From Actinobaculum massiliense (GTDB taxonomy: Bacteria; Actinomycetota; Actinomycetes; Actinomycetales; Actinomycetaceae): 64,000 bases of DNA. A model generated the notes under the pieces. That model was not told where the DNA came from. It saw nothing but the letters and a program-made list of their open reading frames with translations, and searched no databases. Position 1 is the first letter of the stretch, and each line of letters begins with the position of its first letter. Below are positions 25,700 to 35,490 of the stretch, piece by piece. The position numbers and the translations under genes were made by a program. Location: NCBI RefSeq assembly GCF_001457435.1, contig NZ_LN881717.1, forward strand, positions 1,497,339 to 1,561,338, read 5' to 3'.

Positions 25700-26503
25700 C
25701 TAGAGGACTTGGTCCAGGTAGTCGAGTAGCGGCCGCAGTTGCGCCGCGTCTAGTTGCCCGGGAGCGCTCACCTGGCCGGCACTGGCAAAAGTGGCGCAAC
25801 CGCCGAAGGCGACGGTGGCAATGCGCGAAAGCGTGCCGAGTTCGCCCATGGAAATGGCAATAACCGGGATTTCTAGGGTGCGCGAAGCAACGTCCAGTGC
25901 GGCGAGCAAGGTCAGCACGTCGCGTTTACTGGAAGGCATTACCGCGACTTTTGCCAGGTCCGCGCCGCCGGCGGCGATGCCGGCGAGCCGCGCGACGATG
26001 CTTCCTTCCGACGGCGTCGCAGAAAAATCGTGGAAGGAGCCGATAACGGGGCAGTTGGCGGCGTGGGCGGCGGCAATGATCCCTTCTACCGTCCCCGCGT
26101 CGAAGAACATTTGCACGTCCAGGGCATCGATATTGCCGCTTTCCGCCAGCGCCACCAGTAAATCGGCGTAGGCGGGAGGTTCGGCTGGCGCGGCGCCCCC
26201 CTCTTCCTCGGTGCGGAAGGTGGCCAAGATAGGTAGATCCGTGGCGGCGCGAAGCTCGGTTGCGGCGGCGAGTACCGCGTTTTCATCGAGCGCGTTTTCA
26301 AAATGATCGATGCGCCATTCGACGACGTCGGCGGTGGCTGGCGCGGCGGCTGGCCGCACGGAATCTAGCGCCGCAACCTGCGCGATAAGCGCGGAAGCAT
26401 TCGCGGCAATAATCGGCACAATTACCTTGGTGCGCCCAGTGCCGAGGGCCACGCGAGTTCGGGGGTTGGAGCCGAGTTCTAAGATGCTGTTGTCGCGGGT
26501 CAT
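25700..26503 (-). CDS. 3-dehydroquinate dehydratase type I, copy 2
   Basis: A second class I dehydroquinase, also 267 residues, 74 bp upstream of copy 1 on the same strand. The same active-site set is kept: VVEWRIDH, ATFRT, GSFHDF and LAKVAVMP. Ala-rich inserts (RPAAAPATAD, GGAAPAEPPAY) distinguish it. No family hint shows which copy does shikimate synthesis. The start ATG lies seven bases after a -10-like TACTCT, without a ribosome site, so this copy is probably read from a leaderless mRNA while copy 1 has a strong ribosome site. Confidence 0.88.
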   Translation of the reverse strand: MTRDNSILELGSNPRTRVALGTGRTKVIVPIIAANASALIAQVAALDSVRPAAAPATADVVEWRIDHFENALDENAVLAAATELRAATDLPILATFRTEEEGGAAPAEPPAYADLLVALAESGNIDALDVQMFFDAGTVEGIIAAAHAANCPVIGSFHDFSATPSEGSIVARLAGIAAGGADLAKVAVMPSSKRDVLTLLAALDVASRTLEIPVIAISMGELGTLSRIATVAFGGCATFASAGQVSAPGQLDAAQLRPLLDYLDQVL

Positions 26504-26510
26504 GGATCCA

Positions 26511-26516
26511 AGAGTA
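26511..26516 (-). promoter_or_regulatory. -10 box of the dehydroquinase pair, near-leaderless
   Basis: On the minus strand TACTCT is followed by seven bases and ATG 26503. No Shine-Dalgarno sequence intervenes. Confidence 0.45.
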
Positions 26517-26644
26517 AACCCTGCTCGCGCCGAGCGCCCGAGCCCCGGAGTTCATCCTCTGAGGCAGAGGGCGTAGTGCAAGGCAAACCAGTTAGGCTGG
26601 AGCCCAATAGCCACACCCGGAGCGGGTGCGAAAGGAGAAAATCC

Positions 26645-27985
26645 GTGAGAGAGCTCAAGGTGGCCGTACTCGGTGCGGGAACGGTGGGATCACAGGTGGT
26701 GCGCCTGCTGACCGAGAACGCGGACGATTTTGCCCAGCGGGCCGGGGCGCGGCTGAAGATTTGCGGCATTGCGGTGCGAGACGTCAACAAGCCGCGCGGC
26801 TCCGCCGTCGACCCCGCTTTGCTCACGGCGGATGCCGAGGCGATTATTGACGACGCTGATATTGTGATCGAGCTGATGGGCGGGATCGAGCCCGCTCGTA
26901 CCTATATTTTGCGCGCGATGGCGGGCGGGGCGTCCGTGGTCACCGGAAATAAGGCGCTACTTGCCGAGCACGGTCCGGAAATCTACGAAGCCGCGGCGGC
27001 GGCGAATGTGGATTTGTACTACGAAGCCGCTGTGGGCGGCGCCATGCCGGTGGTGTACGGCCTGCGCGAATCCCTTGCCGGCGATAATGTGCGCTCAATT
27101 CTGGGAATCGTCAACGGCACCACAAATTACATTTTGGACGAAATGGCGGAGAAGGGGCTCGATTACGAAACCGCTCTGCGCAGCGCCCAGGAGCTCGGGT
27201 ACGCGGAAGCTGACCCCACGGCTGATGTCGACGGTTTCGACGCGGCGGCCAAGTGCGCAATTCTCGCTTCGCTGGCTTTCCACACTCGCGTGCATATCAA
27301 CGATGTTCACACCCACGGGATTCGCCAGGTGACGGCGGCGGATATCGCGGCCGCGCGGGAGGCCGGCTACGTGCTGAAGCTGGTGGCATCGGCAAAGCAC
27401 CGCTCCGAGGGTATTGAACTGTACGTGGGCCCGTCCTTGGTGCCCACCCATCACCCGCTGTCTACCGTGCACGGCGCCTATAACGCGGTAGTTATTGAGG
27501 GGGAGGCCTCGGATCGCCTGATGTTTTATGGCCCGGGCGCGGGCGGGAACCCCACCGCTACGGCGGTGCTCTCGGATGTGGTTGCCGCGGCGAATAAGAA
27601 GGTCTATGGGGGCCACGCTCCGCGCGAGTTGATCTACGGTGACGTCAATATTTTGCCCGCATCCCGCGCCCGCTCGCGCTTCCAAATTCGTATGGTTGTG
27701 CCCGATGAGGTGGGGGTTCTCTGCGCCGTCACCGGGGTTTTCGCGCGCAATAATGTGTCGATTTCGGCAGTGGTGCAAGAGCGGCACGGGTCCAGCTCCG
27801 CGGAGGCCTCCGCACTGACGGTCACCACGCACGAGGCCGCGCAGGGCGACGTCGAAAAAACAATTAAGGAGCTATCGAAGGGCATCGAGGTGCCGATAGA
27901 CGGCTCGCAGAGGGTAGTCTCTGAAGCGCAGGCGGCTACGCTCCCCGTACGTATCGAGAACTTTATCCGGGTGGAGGAAGCATAA
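26645..27985 (+). CDS. hom: Homoserine dehydrogenase
   Basis: It reduces aspartate semialdehyde to homoserine, feeding threonine and methionine. A 446-residue protein with an NAD(P) loop [11 protein letters not shown] at the amino end, catalytic Lys in [13 protein letters not shown], the family signature [43 protein letters not shown] at mid-length, and a carboxy-terminal ACT domain ([25 protein letters not shown]) that should give threonine feedback inhibition. Start GTG 26645 follows GAAAGGAG. A -10-like TAGGCT lies about 50 bp upstream. First gene of hom-thrC-thrB. Confidence 0.95.
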   Translation: MRELKVAVLGAGTVGSQVVRLLTENADDFAQRAGARLKICGIAVRDVNKPRGSAVDPALLTADAEAIIDDADIVIELMGGIEPARTYILRAMAGGASVVTGNKALLAEHGPEIYEAAAAANVDLYYEAAVGGAMPVVYGLRESLAGDNVRSILGIVNGTTNYILDEMAEKGLDYETALRSAQELGYAEADPTADVDGFDAAAKCAILASLAFHTRVHINDVHTHGIRQVTAADIAAAREAGYVLKLVASAKHRSEGIELYVGPSLVPTHHPLSTVHGAYNAVVIEGEASDRLMFYGPGAGGNPTATAVLSDVVAAANKKVYGGHAPRELIYGDVNILPASRARSRFQIRMVVPDEVGVLCAVTGVFARNNVSISAVVQERHGSSSAEASALTVTTHEAAQGDVEKTIKELSKGIEVPIDGSQRVVSEAQAATLPVRIENFIRVEEA

Positions 27986-27986
27986 A

Positions 27987-29087
27987 ATGGCTCACCAGTG
28001 GCAGGGCATTATTAACGAATATCGCGAACGTCTTCCGTTCGACGACGCCGATGCGGTGGTCACCTTAAAGGAAGGTGGAACCCCGCTGGTGCGAGCCGAA
28101 AAACTTGCGGCGCGGACCGGAGCCGAGGTCTATATCAAGGTCGAGGGCGCGAACCCCACCGGCTCTTTCAAGGATCGCGGTATGACCTCCGCGATCACCC
28201 AGGTGGTGAAAGAGGGTACGCAGATTGTAGCCTGCGCGTCGACGGGTAACACCTCGGCGTCGGCGGCGGCATACGCGGCTAAGGCGGGGCTGGGATGCGC
28301 GGTAATTTTGCCAGCGGGGAAGATCGCGGCCGGGAAGCTGGCGCAGGCCATTGTGCACGGCGCGAACCTCGTGGCGGTGGACGGAAACTTTGACGACTGC
28401 CTGCGCATTGTGCGCGAGTTGACCGAAAAGTATCCGGTGGCGCTGGTGAATTCGGTGAATCCGTATCGCCTGCAGGGGCAGAAAACCGCGGCTTTCGAAA
28501 TCGTGGATGAGCTGGGAGATGCGCCCGATATTCACATTTTGCCGGTGGGGAATGCCGGAAATATTTCCGCCTACTGGATGGGCTACAACGAGTACGCGGG
28601 GCACACCACGGCCGCGTCCATGGACGAGAGCGCCACTCGGCTCGAGCCGCACGCAACAAGACTCCCGCGTATGTGGGGCGTGCAGGCCGCCGGCGCCGCG
28701 CCCTTCGTTGCCGGGCATCCAATTGAGAACCCGGAAACGGTCGCTACCGCAATTCGCATTGGCAACCCGGCCTCCTGGAATTACGCGGTGGCGGCGCGCG
28801 ATGATTCGCGGGGCTGGATTCGCGCGGTTTCGGACGAGGATATTTTGCGCGCCCAGCGGATCTTGGCTGAAGAAGTAGGTATTTTTGTGGAGCCGGCTTC
28901 CGCCGCCTCGGTGGCTGGCCTGCTGGCCGCCGCGGAGAGCGGTGAAGTTCCGGAAAATGCGCGGATCGTCTGCACGGTTACCGGCAATGGCTTAAAGGAC
29001 ACCGCCACCGCGCTCGCGGGCCGGGATATTGATTTCGACCCCATTGCCTCCAGCCTGGATGCGGCCGTGGCGGCGCTGGGGCTGTAG
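27987..29087 (+). CDS. thrC: Threonine synthase
   Basis: A PLP enzyme converting O-phosphohomoserine to threonine. At 366 residues it is of the short class found in actinobacteria. The PLP lysine is in [12 protein letters not shown]; a Gly/Asn phosphate loop reads [16 protein letters not shown] 27987 is one base after the hom stop, with GGTGGAGG upstream, so hom and thrC are translated in step. Confidence 0.95.
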   Translation: MAHQWQGIINEYRERLPFDDADAVVTLKEGGTPLVRAEKLAARTGAEVYIKVEGANPTGSFKDRGMTSAITQVVKEGTQIVACASTGNTSASAAAYAAKAGLGCAVILPAGKIAAGKLAQAIVHGANLVAVDGNFDDCLRIVRELTEKYPVALVNSVNPYRLQGQKTAAFEIVDELGDAPDIHILPVGNAGNISAYWMGYNEYAGHTTAASMDESATRLEPHATRLPRMWGVQAAGAAPFVAGHPIENPETVATAIRIGNPASWNYAVAARDDSRGWIRAVSDEDILRAQRILAEEVGIFVEPASAASVAGLLAAAESGEVPENARIVCTVTGNGLKDTATALAGRDIDFDPIASSLDAAVAALGL

Positions 29088-29130
29088 CGGCTGGCCGGCG
29101 GCGAGAATATAGGCCCCGTCCAAAAAGGCC

Positions 29131-29190
29131 GCCGGCGAAATAGGGCACTGGGGAAATAGGGCACCGGCGAAAACAGAGTGCCGGCGAAGG
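29131..29190 (+). repeat. 16-17-bp degenerate tandem repeats between thrC and thrB
   Basis: Units like CCGGCGAAATAGGGCAC are repeated about three and a half times in the 118-bp gap. The last unit runs into the thrB ribosome site. Confidence 0.7.
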
Positions 29191-29205
29191 TAAAAGGAGA
29201 GCTCG

Positions 29206-30102
29206 TTGCGCATCGCAAAGTCAGAGGCAACCGTTCGAGTACCGGCGACCTCGGGGAATTTAGGGCCCGGTTTTGACTGCCTGGGCCTGGCGCATGACCT
29301 ATGGGATGAAGTCTCGGTGCGCCTTATTACCGGGCGCACGCGGGTGGAAGTGCGCGGCGAAGGTGCCGGCCAACTGCCCACCGACGAGTCGCATTTAATC
29401 GTCCGCGCCATGCGGCGTGCTTTCGAAGTGGCGGCCTTGCCCAATGCGGGTATTGAAATGCGGTGCGAGAACCGCATCGCGCAGGGGCGGGGCCTGGGAA
29501 GCTCGGCGGCCGCGGTGGTGGCCGGCCTCGTACTAGTGCGCGGGTTGGTGGATCACCCCGAGCTGTTCGACGACGAAGTTCTCCTCGGGCTTGCTTGCGA
29601 ATTCGAGGGGCATCCGGATAACGCCGCGCCCGCACTTTTCGGTGGGGCGGTTCTTTCTTGGATGGACGACGCCGCCGCGCACGCCGCCCGAATCCCCGTC
29701 TCGAAGCGCATTACCAGCACCCTTTTGGTCCCGGACACCGTGCTTTCCACTGAGAAAGCCCGCCAAGCTCTTCCGGAAAAGGTGCCTCATGTGGACGCTG
29801 CTTTTAATGTCTCCCGCACCGCGATGATCACGCTCGCGCTGGAGCATTACCCGGAGCTTCTGCTGCCGGCTACCGAAGATCGGCTCCACCAGGATTACCG
29901 GGCCAGCGCCATGCCGGAAAGTGCCAGCATGCTCGCGGCTTTGCGGGAAGCCGGCTGGCCGGCGGTGGTATCGGGGGCCGGTCCTTCGCTACTGGTACTC
30001 GACACCCTCGATGACGAAACTGCCGGCCTGGTAAGCCAGCGTGGATTCCGGGTGCTCAGGTGCGCGATTGCTCCGCGCGGAGCGCATTTGGTGGAGCAGT
30101 AG
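29206..30102 (+). CDS. thrB: Homoserine kinase
   Basis: A GHMP-family kinase of 298 residues that phosphorylates homoserine for threonine synthase. Motif 1 is VRVPATSGNLGPGFDCLG, the ATP-binding motif 2 is GRGLGSSAAAVVAGL, and motif 3 PAVVSGAGPSLLVL sits near the end. The start is TTG 29206, eight bases after AAAGGAG; no ATG or GTG fits both the ribosome site and the conserved amino end. Repeated spacer DNA separates it from thrC, but the three genes probably form one unit. Confidence 0.94.
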   Translation: MRIAKSEATVRVPATSGNLGPGFDCLGLAHDLWDEVSVRLITGRTRVEVRGEGAGQLPTDESHLIVRAMRRAFEVAALPNAGIEMRCENRIAQGRGLGSSAAAVVAGLVLVRGLVDHPELFDDEVLLGLACEFEGHPDNAAPALFGGAVLSWMDDAAAHAARIPVSKRITSTLLVPDTVLSTEKARQALPEKVPHVDAAFNVSRTAMITLALEHYPELLLPATEDRLHQDYRASAMPESASMLAALREAGWPAVVSGAGPSLLVLDTLDDETAGLVSQRGFRVLRCAIAPRGAHLVEQ

Positions 30103-30136
30103 CAAGCGATAGAGCGCACAGTCTGGGCGCTTTCTC

Positions 30137-30167
30137 TTGCGCTTTGCCGGTATAAGCCTGCTAGAAT
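30137..30167 (+). promoter_or_regulatory. Promoter of rho
   Basis: TTGCGC (30137-30142), 19 bases, TAGAAT (30162-30167). This gives a leader of about 180 bases before rho, long enough for the Rho-dependent autoregulation known in other bacteria. Confidence 0.5.
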
Positions 30168-30352
30168 AACGGGCGATCGTGGAGAGTGCGCTGAGCACCC
30201 CGATTTACCTCTTCTTGTGAGACAGCCTCCGGCGTCGTGCCCGAGCGGAAGAAGAAGCTACCGCAATTTCTAACACCTCTGTGCGTTGCGGATTTTTAGA
30301 CATCATATTCAGTGCCGGCAAGTGGCCGGCGCGTATCCGAGGAAGGAACCTC

Positions 30353-32311
30353 GTGAAGGAAACTCCCAAAGTGACCGGTGCGATTTCGCAGATGCGGGTA
30401 GGGGAACTACGCGACCTTGCCAATGAACTCGGTCTGACGATGGACCCCAAGGCTCGTAAGGCTGATCTTCTAGCGGCCATTCGCGAAGTAGTCCCGGCAC
30501 GCCGCGGCCGTCCTACCAAGTCGAAGGAAGACGAGGCGGCTCAGCCGTCGGCGGAGCCAGCTAAGCCCGCCGAGGAGCAGGCTAAGGCCGCTGAGGCGCC
30601 GGCCGAGCGCGACGAGGGGCAGGCTAAGTCGGCGGAGCGCGACAACTCGCGCAACCGCCGCAACCAGCGCGACGACGAAAAGCCCTCGCGGCGCCGTTCG
30701 CGTAATCACCGCGGTTCCGATGGTCTGGATGAGGGCGCCGGCCGCGCGGCGAAAATTGACATTAGCTTGCCCGAGCCGAAAGAAAACAAGCAGACCAAGA
30801 ACGCCACGGCTCTGTCCGATGCCGATAAGCGCGCGGTCCTTGATGCGATTGGTGATGCGGCCGAGCGCCGCGCCGACGGCGAGGACGAATCCGGGGAGAA
30901 CCGGCGTCGTCGTACGCGCCGCAACCGCAACCACGAGCGTTCGGGTGGCGAGCGCGAAGAATCGCGGAGCCGGCACAACTCGCGCGAGAACAACCGTGGT
31001 AAGCGCGGCGGCGATGGCGAAGCGCAATCTGAGCAGCGCGCCAACCAGCGCGGCGGTGACGGCGAAGCGCAATCTGAGCAGCGTACCAAGGAAGAGATAC
31101 TGCTTCCGGTAGCCGGAATTGTGGACAAGGCTGGCAACCAGTTCTTCCTGCGTACCGGCGGCTATTTGCCCGGCAAGAACGACGCGCAGATTTCCAGCAA
31201 CCTGGTGCGCCAGTTTGGCTTGCGGCGCGGCGATGCGGTGCAAGGAGCGGTGCGTAAGAACGAAGAGAACGATTCGGCGAATAACCGCAATAACAACCGT
31301 CGCAACAATAACCGCGGCCGCGCCGGACGCCGGCGGCAGAATAATACGAAGATCGCCAACCAGCTGGTGGAAGTGGCGGCGATTAATGGCTTGGCGCCAG
31401 AAGATGCTTCGAAGCGTCCGGAATTCGCCAAGCTGACCCCGCTCTACCCCAATGAGATGCTACGTTTGGAAACCGGGCAGAAGGCAATTTCGGCCCGTGC
31501 CATTGATTTGGTTTCGCCGATTGGCAAGGGCCAGCGCGGCCTGGTTGTTTCCCCGCCGAAGGCTGGAAAGACCATGGTGTTGCAGGCAATTGCCCAGTCG
31601 ATTGCGCAGAACAACCCGAACGTGCACTTGATGGTGGTGCTGGTCGATGAGCGTCCGGAAGAAGTGACCGATATGCGCCGGATCGTGAAGGGCGAAGTTA
31701 TCGCTTCGACCTTTGATCGGCCGGCTACCGATCACACCACGGTGGCGGAGCTCGCCATTGAGCGCGCCAAGCGCCTGGTGGAGCTTGGTCAGGACGTGGT
31801 GGTGTTGCTCGATTCGCTTACCCGTCTGGCTCGCGCCTACAATCTGGCCGCTCCTGCCTCCGGGCGCATCCTTTCCGGCGGCGTGGACGCGGCGGCGCTT
31901 TACCCGCCCAAGAAGTTCTTCGGCGCGGCGCGCAATATTGAAAACGGCGGCTCGTTGACGATTATTGCCACGGCTCTGGTGGAAACCGGCTCGAAGATGG
32001 ACGAAGTTATTTTCGAAGAGTTCAAGGGCACCGGCAATATGGAGCTGCGCCTGTCTCGCCAGCTCGCCGATCGTCGTATTTTCCCGGCAATCGACGTCAA
32101 CGCCTCTGGCACCCGCCGCGAGGAAATGCTCTACTCGCAAGAGGAGCTCAAGGTGTTGTGGTCCTTGCGCCGCGCACTGGGAACGCTCTCGGTGGAAGAT
32201 GCCTCCGATTTTGTTCTCAAGCGCCTCAAGAAGACCGAGAACAACGCGGAGTTCCTCGTTTCCATTATGCGCAGCGTGCAGGCCTCCGGCCACGCGGCCA
32301 AGGCAGACTAA
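30353..32311 (+). CDS. rho: Transcription termination factor Rho
   Basis: A hexameric RNA helicase ending transcription. It has 652 residues against 419 in E. coli. After an N-terminal Rho_N fold ([15 protein letters not shown]), about 200 highly charged RNA-binding-like residues (Arg/Glu/Asn rich) are inserted, as in other actinobacteria. The RNA-binding cold-shock domain is also interrupted, by an Asn/Arg-rich stretch around residues 305-330. The motor is standard: Walker [13 protein letters not shown], Walker [19 protein letters not shown]-loop [20 protein letters not shown] 30353 follows AGGAAGGA. The insert contains a 45-bp tandem duplication. Confidence 0.95.
   Translation: MKETPKVTGAISQMRVGELRDLANELGLTMDPKARKADLLAAIREVVPARRGRPTKSKEDEAAQPSAEPAKPAEEQAKAAEAPAERDEGQAKSAERDNSRNRRNQRDDEKPSRRRSRNHRGSDGLDEGAGRAAKIDISLPEPKENKQTKNATALSDADKRAVLDAIGDAAERRADGEDESGENRRRRTRRNRNHERSGGEREESRSRHNSRENNRGKRGGDGEAQSEQRANQRGGDGEAQSEQRTKEEILLPVAGIVDKAGNQFFLRTGGYLPGKNDAQISSNLVRQFGLRRGDAVQGAVRKNEENDSANNRNNNRRNNNRGRAGRRRQNNTKIANQLVEVAAINGLAPEDASKRPEFAKLTPLYPNEMLRLETGQKAISARAIDLVSPIGKGQRGLVVSPPKAGKTMVLQAIAQSIAQNNPNVHLMVVLVDERPEEVTDMRRIVKGEVIASTFDRPATDHTTVAELAIERAKRLVELGQDVVVLLDSLTRLARAYNLAAPASGRILSGGVDAAALYPPKKFFGAARNIENGGSLTIIATALVETGSKMDEVIFEEFKGTGNMELRLSRQLADRRIFPAIDVNASGTRREEMLYSQEELKVLWSLRRALGTLSVEDASDFVLKRLKKTENNAEFLVSIMRSVQASGHAAKAD
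31004..31093 (+). repeat. 45-bp in-frame tandem duplication in rho
   Basis: Two 45-bp copies (31004-31048 and 31049-31093) encode [11 protein letters not shown] twice in the charged amino-terminal insert. The frame is kept. Confidence 0.85.
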
Positions 32312-32336
32312 GGCCTGGTGTATTTGCTCACTGGCA

Positions 32337-32365
32337 TTCACTCGGCATATTTAGCTATGTAATAA
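32337..32365 (+). promoter_or_regulatory. Promoter of rpmE
   Basis: TTCACT, 17 bases, TAATAA in a locally AT-rich patch after rho. The optimal spacing supports it; the leader would be about 80 bases. Confidence 0.5.
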
Positions 32366-32453
32366 TAGTCCGTCGGCTTTCGGTTCACCGGCGCGCTTGC
32401 GGCTTTCGTGAGCAGGCTGGACCCGAGGCACCAAACGATCCAAGGAGAAAATT

Positions 32454-32666
32454 ATGAAGCAGGGCATCCACCCGGATTACCACGATGTTCACGTTGTTTG
32501 CGGTTGCGGCAACGAATTCGATACTCGCTCCACCTTCGAGGGCGAAACGATGCGCGTTGAAGTTTGCAACAAATGCCATCCGTTCTACACCGGCAAGCAG
32601 AAGATTCTGGACACCGGCGGTCGCGTAGCCCGCTTCGAAGCTCGCTACGGCAAGCGGAAGAAGTAA
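32454..32666 (+). CDS. rpmE: 50S ribosomal protein bL31, zinc-binding type
   Basis: A 70-residue protein bridging the ribosomal subunits. Cysteines C16, C18, C37 and C40 (CGCG and CNKCHP) mark the zinc-binding C+ form, which doubles as a zinc store. The basic end YGKRKK is typical. AAGGAGA precedes the ATG. The rho-rpmE order is conserved in actinobacteria. Confidence 0.97.
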   Translation: MKQGIHPDYHDVHVVCGCGNEFDTRSTFEGETMRVEVCNKCHPFYTGKQKILDTGGRVARFEARYGKRKK

Positions 32667-32705
32667 GCTTTGGTGGCGCTTTAGCCATCGCACTGAGAAG
32701 TTATC

Positions 32706-32739
32706 GATAATGGCCCGGCGCAAGTGTCGGGCCATTATC
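32706..32739 (+). terminator. Terminator of rpmE
   Basis: A perfect 12-bp stem, GATAATGGCCCG with its complement, around a 10-base loop. There is no long T run, as is common for actinobacterial terminators. Confidence 0.7.
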
Positions 32740-32846
32740 ACGTTCGGCCCGCGCGGCCGAATACAGGACCGGCGGTAGACTACAAAAGGTTTGCGAGTAG
32801 AGCCCGGGCGCTACCGCGAGATATTTAACGAATCGGAAAGGTTACC

Positions 32847-33953
32847 GTGGCAGACAACCGCGCAGAAGTTGCCGAACAGATGCTCGCCGAGCACGAGCAG
32901 ATCGAGCGAGATATGGCATCTCCGGAAGTGCTGAGCTCCCCGGATAAGATGCGTTCGCTGGGACGCCGCTACGCCGAGTTGGGGCGAGTAGTCAGCGTTT
33001 ACCGTGAGTATCGCGATGCCAAACAGGACCTGGAAGAAGCGCAGGAGATTGTGGAGGCGGGCGGCGAAGATGCCGATTTGTTCAAGCCCGAGCTTCCTGG
33101 ACTGCAGGCGAAGTTTGACGCCCTTTCGGAAGATCTTACGCAGGCACTTTTGCCCCGCGATGAGGACGACGGGCGCGATGTCATTATGGAAATCAAGGCC
33201 GGTGCGGGCGGCGAAGAATCCGCGCTGTTTGCCGGGGACCTGGCCCGCATGTACGAGCGCTACGCGGCCAAGCAGGGCTGGAGCTGGGAGGTCCTCTCCG
33301 CTAACGTCACCGAACTGGGAGGAATCAAGGACTCCGAGATTGCTATCCGCCAGCGCGGGCAGATTTCCGATCCCTCCGAGGGCGTCTGGGCGCACCTAAA
33401 GTATGAAGGTGGCGTGCATCGCGTTCAGCGCGTACCGGTTACCGAGTCGCAGGGCCGCATTCAGACCTCCACCGCCGGCGTTCTGGTTTTTGCCGAAGTT
33501 GATGATCCAGGCGAAGTGGAAATCCACGATAACGATTTGCGCATTGACGTTTATCGCTCCTCGGGCCCGGGCGGCCAGTCCGTGAACACCACGGACTCCG
33601 CGGTGCGAATTACCCATTTGCCCACCGGCATCGTGGTTTCGATGCAGGATGAAAAATCGCAGATTCAGAACCGCGAGTCCGCGATGCGCGTGCTTCGCGC
33701 CCGCTTGCGCCAGCTCCAGCTGGACCAGCAAGCGGCCGAAAATGCGGAGCTACGCCACTCCCAGGTACGCACGCTCGATCGCTCCGAGCGCATTCGCACC
33801 TACAACTTCCCGGAGAATCGCATTGCCGATCACCGCACCGGGTACAAGGCGCATAACCTCGACGCCGTGCTCGACGGTGACCTTGACGAAATCATCGATT
33901 CTGCCCGGCAGATGGATGAAAAGGCCCGCCTGGAGCATGCCGACGAACAGTAG
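32847..33953 (+). CDS. prfA: Peptide chain release factor 1
   Basis: It recognises UAA and UAG and triggers peptide release. The 368-residue protein has the GGQ loop [20 protein letters not shown] that enters the peptidyl-transferase centre, and a stop-codon reading segment [16 protein letters not shown] upstream. The Gln of GGQ is the substrate of the methylase encoded next. The start is GTG 32847 after GGAAAGG. Confidence 0.97.
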   Translation: MADNRAEVAEQMLAEHEQIERDMASPEVLSSPDKMRSLGRRYAELGRVVSVYREYRDAKQDLEEAQEIVEAGGEDADLFKPELPGLQAKFDALSEDLTQALLPRDEDDGRDVIMEIKAGAGGEESALFAGDLARMYERYAAKQGWSWEVLSANVTELGGIKDSEIAIRQRGQISDPSEGVWAHLKYEGGVHRVQRVPVTESQGRIQTSTAGVLVFAEVDDPGEVEIHDNDLRIDVYRSSGPGGQSVNTTDSAVRITHLPTGIVVSMQDEKSQIQNRESAMRVLRARLRQLQLDQQAAENAELRHSQVRTLDRSERIRTYNFPENRIADHRTGYKAHNLDAVLDGDLDEIIDSARQMDEKARLEHADEQ

Positions 33954-34794
33954 CTGGGCCACGCTGGCTAGGGAGGCCACCTATTTGCTCGCCGAGGCGG
34001 GCGTGGCATCTCCCCGCGTCGATGCCCGTGAGCTGGCGGAATACGTCTGCGGTGCGCGCCCCAGCCTGGCCGAGCGCGCCACCCCGCAGCAGGCCCAGAG
34101 CTACCTGGCCCTCGTCGGGCGCCGGGCCCGGCGTGAGCCTCTGCAGCACATTACCGGCCGCATGTATTTCCGCTACCTGACGCTCAAAAGCACGCCGGCC
34201 GCGCTTATCGTGCGCCCGGAAACCGAGGTGGTGGCGGGCGCGGCAATTGACGCTGTGCGGAGAGTGAAAGCCGCCGGCGGCGAGCCCGTAGCCGCTGATC
34301 TGGGGACCGGCTCGGGCGCTATCGCGATTGCGCTGGCTACCGAAGTGCCGGGCACGCGCGTGTGGGCGGTGGACATTTCCGCCCCCGCTCTCGACCTTGC
34401 GAGGGAGAACGCCGCCGCCAACGGAGCACTTGCGACAATTACCTTTGTGCAGGCGGACGCAGGTGCGGCCCTGCCGGAGCTGACCGGGCGCTGCGACGTC
34501 GTCGTCAGTAATCCTCCCTACGTGCCGCCTGAAACCCCGCACGAACCCGAGGTCGACGCCGACCCGCAACTTGCGCTGGCAGGCGGAGGGCCTCGCGGTT
34601 TGGATCTTCCGGTGCGTTTTTTGCGCCGGGCCGCCGAGCTTGTGCGCCCGGGCGGAACCGTTGTAATGGAACACGCCGAAGGGCAGGCGGCCGCGCTACG
34701 CGAGGAGGCGGAGCGGGTGGGCCTCGAGGCCTCCACCGCCGGGGACCTCACCGGTCGGCCGCGCTATCTGTTGGCGCAGAGGCCAGCGGGGTAG
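33937..34794 (+). CDS. prmC: Release factor glutamine methyltransferase
   Basis: It methylates the GGQ glutamine of release factors with S-adenosylmethionine. The protein has 285 residues, with an amino-terminal helical domain, a SAM loop [15 protein letters not shown] and the catalytic NPPY in [17 protein letters not shown] 33937 overlaps the last 17 bases of prfA; the frame runs further upstream only as a shadow of prfA. The pairing of substrate and enzyme genes is universal. Confidence 0.94.
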   Translation: MPTNSSWATLAREATYLLAEAGVASPRVDARELAEYVCGARPSLAERATPQQAQSYLALVGRRARREPLQHITGRMYFRYLTLKSTPAALIVRPETEVVAGAAIDAVRRVKAAGGEPVAADLGTGSGAIAIALATEVPGTRVWAVDISAPALDLARENAAANGALATITFVQADAGAALPELTGRCDVVVSNPPYVPPETPHEPEVDADPQLALAGGGPRGLDLPVRFLRRAAELVRPGGTVVMEHAEGQAAALREEAERVGLEASTAGDLTGRPRYLLAQRPAG

Positions 34795-34813
34795 TTGGCA
34801 AAAAGGAGACGCA

Positions 34814-35470
34814 ATGAGTGAAATGTTGAATGTGGCGGACGGCGCGGCGGCAATCGAGGCCGCGGCGCGCGCGGTTGCGGAGGGCCAGCTGGTGGTTTTG
34901 CCCACCGACACGGTGTACGGCGTGGGGTCCGACCCGTTTAGCGCCGCGGCCGTTACGCGGTTGCTGACGGCGAAAGGGCGCGGGCGCGATAAGCCGTCGC
35001 CGGTGCTGGTGGCTTCCCTCGACGACGCCGAACGCCTGGCCACCGAAATCCCTACCGCCGCGCGGGCGCTGGCGCGAGAGTTTTGGCCCGGGGCGCTCAC
35101 GATTGTAGTGCCCGCCCGGCCGGAAATCGGCTGGGACCTGGGCGAAACGAACGGCACGGTGGCGCTGCGGATGCCCGACAATGAGGCCGCCCTGGAGCTA
35201 CTGCGCACCGCCGGGCCGATGGCGGTGACCTCGGCAAATCTCACCGGCCAGCCGCCGGCGCAGACCGCGGCGCAGGCCCGCGAACAGCTGGGCGAAAAAG
35301 TTGCGGTTTATTTGGAGGCCGGGCCGGCGCGCGGCGGGGTGCCGTCGACCATTGTGCGGGTGGCTTGCGGCTCAGCGGGCGCTGGCGACCCAGCTGGCGC
35401 CATCGAAATTCTGCGCCACGGCGCGATTTCGGATGCCGATATCGCCCGCTTCGGCCGGATCGCGGGCTAG
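34814..35470 (+). CDS. tsaC: Threonylcarbamoyl-AMP synthase (TsaC/Sua5 family)
   Basis: It makes threonylcarbamoyl-AMP from threonine, bicarbonate and ATP for the t6A modification of tRNAs reading ANN codons. The 218-residue YrdC fold shows LPTDTVYGVGSDPF, the ATP-contacting KGRGRDKPSPVLVAS, and MAVTSANLTGQPP. It lacks the extra Sua5 carboxy domain. AAAAGGAGACGC precedes the ATG. It is the intact counterpart of the decayed YrdC-like gene at 9.1 kb. Confidence 0.93.
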   Translation: MSEMLNVADGAAAIEAAARAVAEGQLVVLPTDTVYGVGSDPFSAAAVTRLLTAKGRGRDKPSPVLVASLDDAERLATEIPTAARALAREFWPGALTIVVPARPEIGWDLGETNGTVALRMPDNEAALELLRTAGPMAVTSANLTGQPPAQTAAQAREQLGEKVAVYLEAGPARGGVPSTIVRVACGSAGAGDPAGAIEILRHGAISDADIARFGRIAG

Positions 35471-35490
35471 ACCAAGTAAGCTGAAAAGCG

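Noticed and set aside
33649-33936. Long amino-terminal extension of prmC
   Set aside because: It overlaps prfA in another frame; the conserved PrmC sequence begins after ATG 33937.
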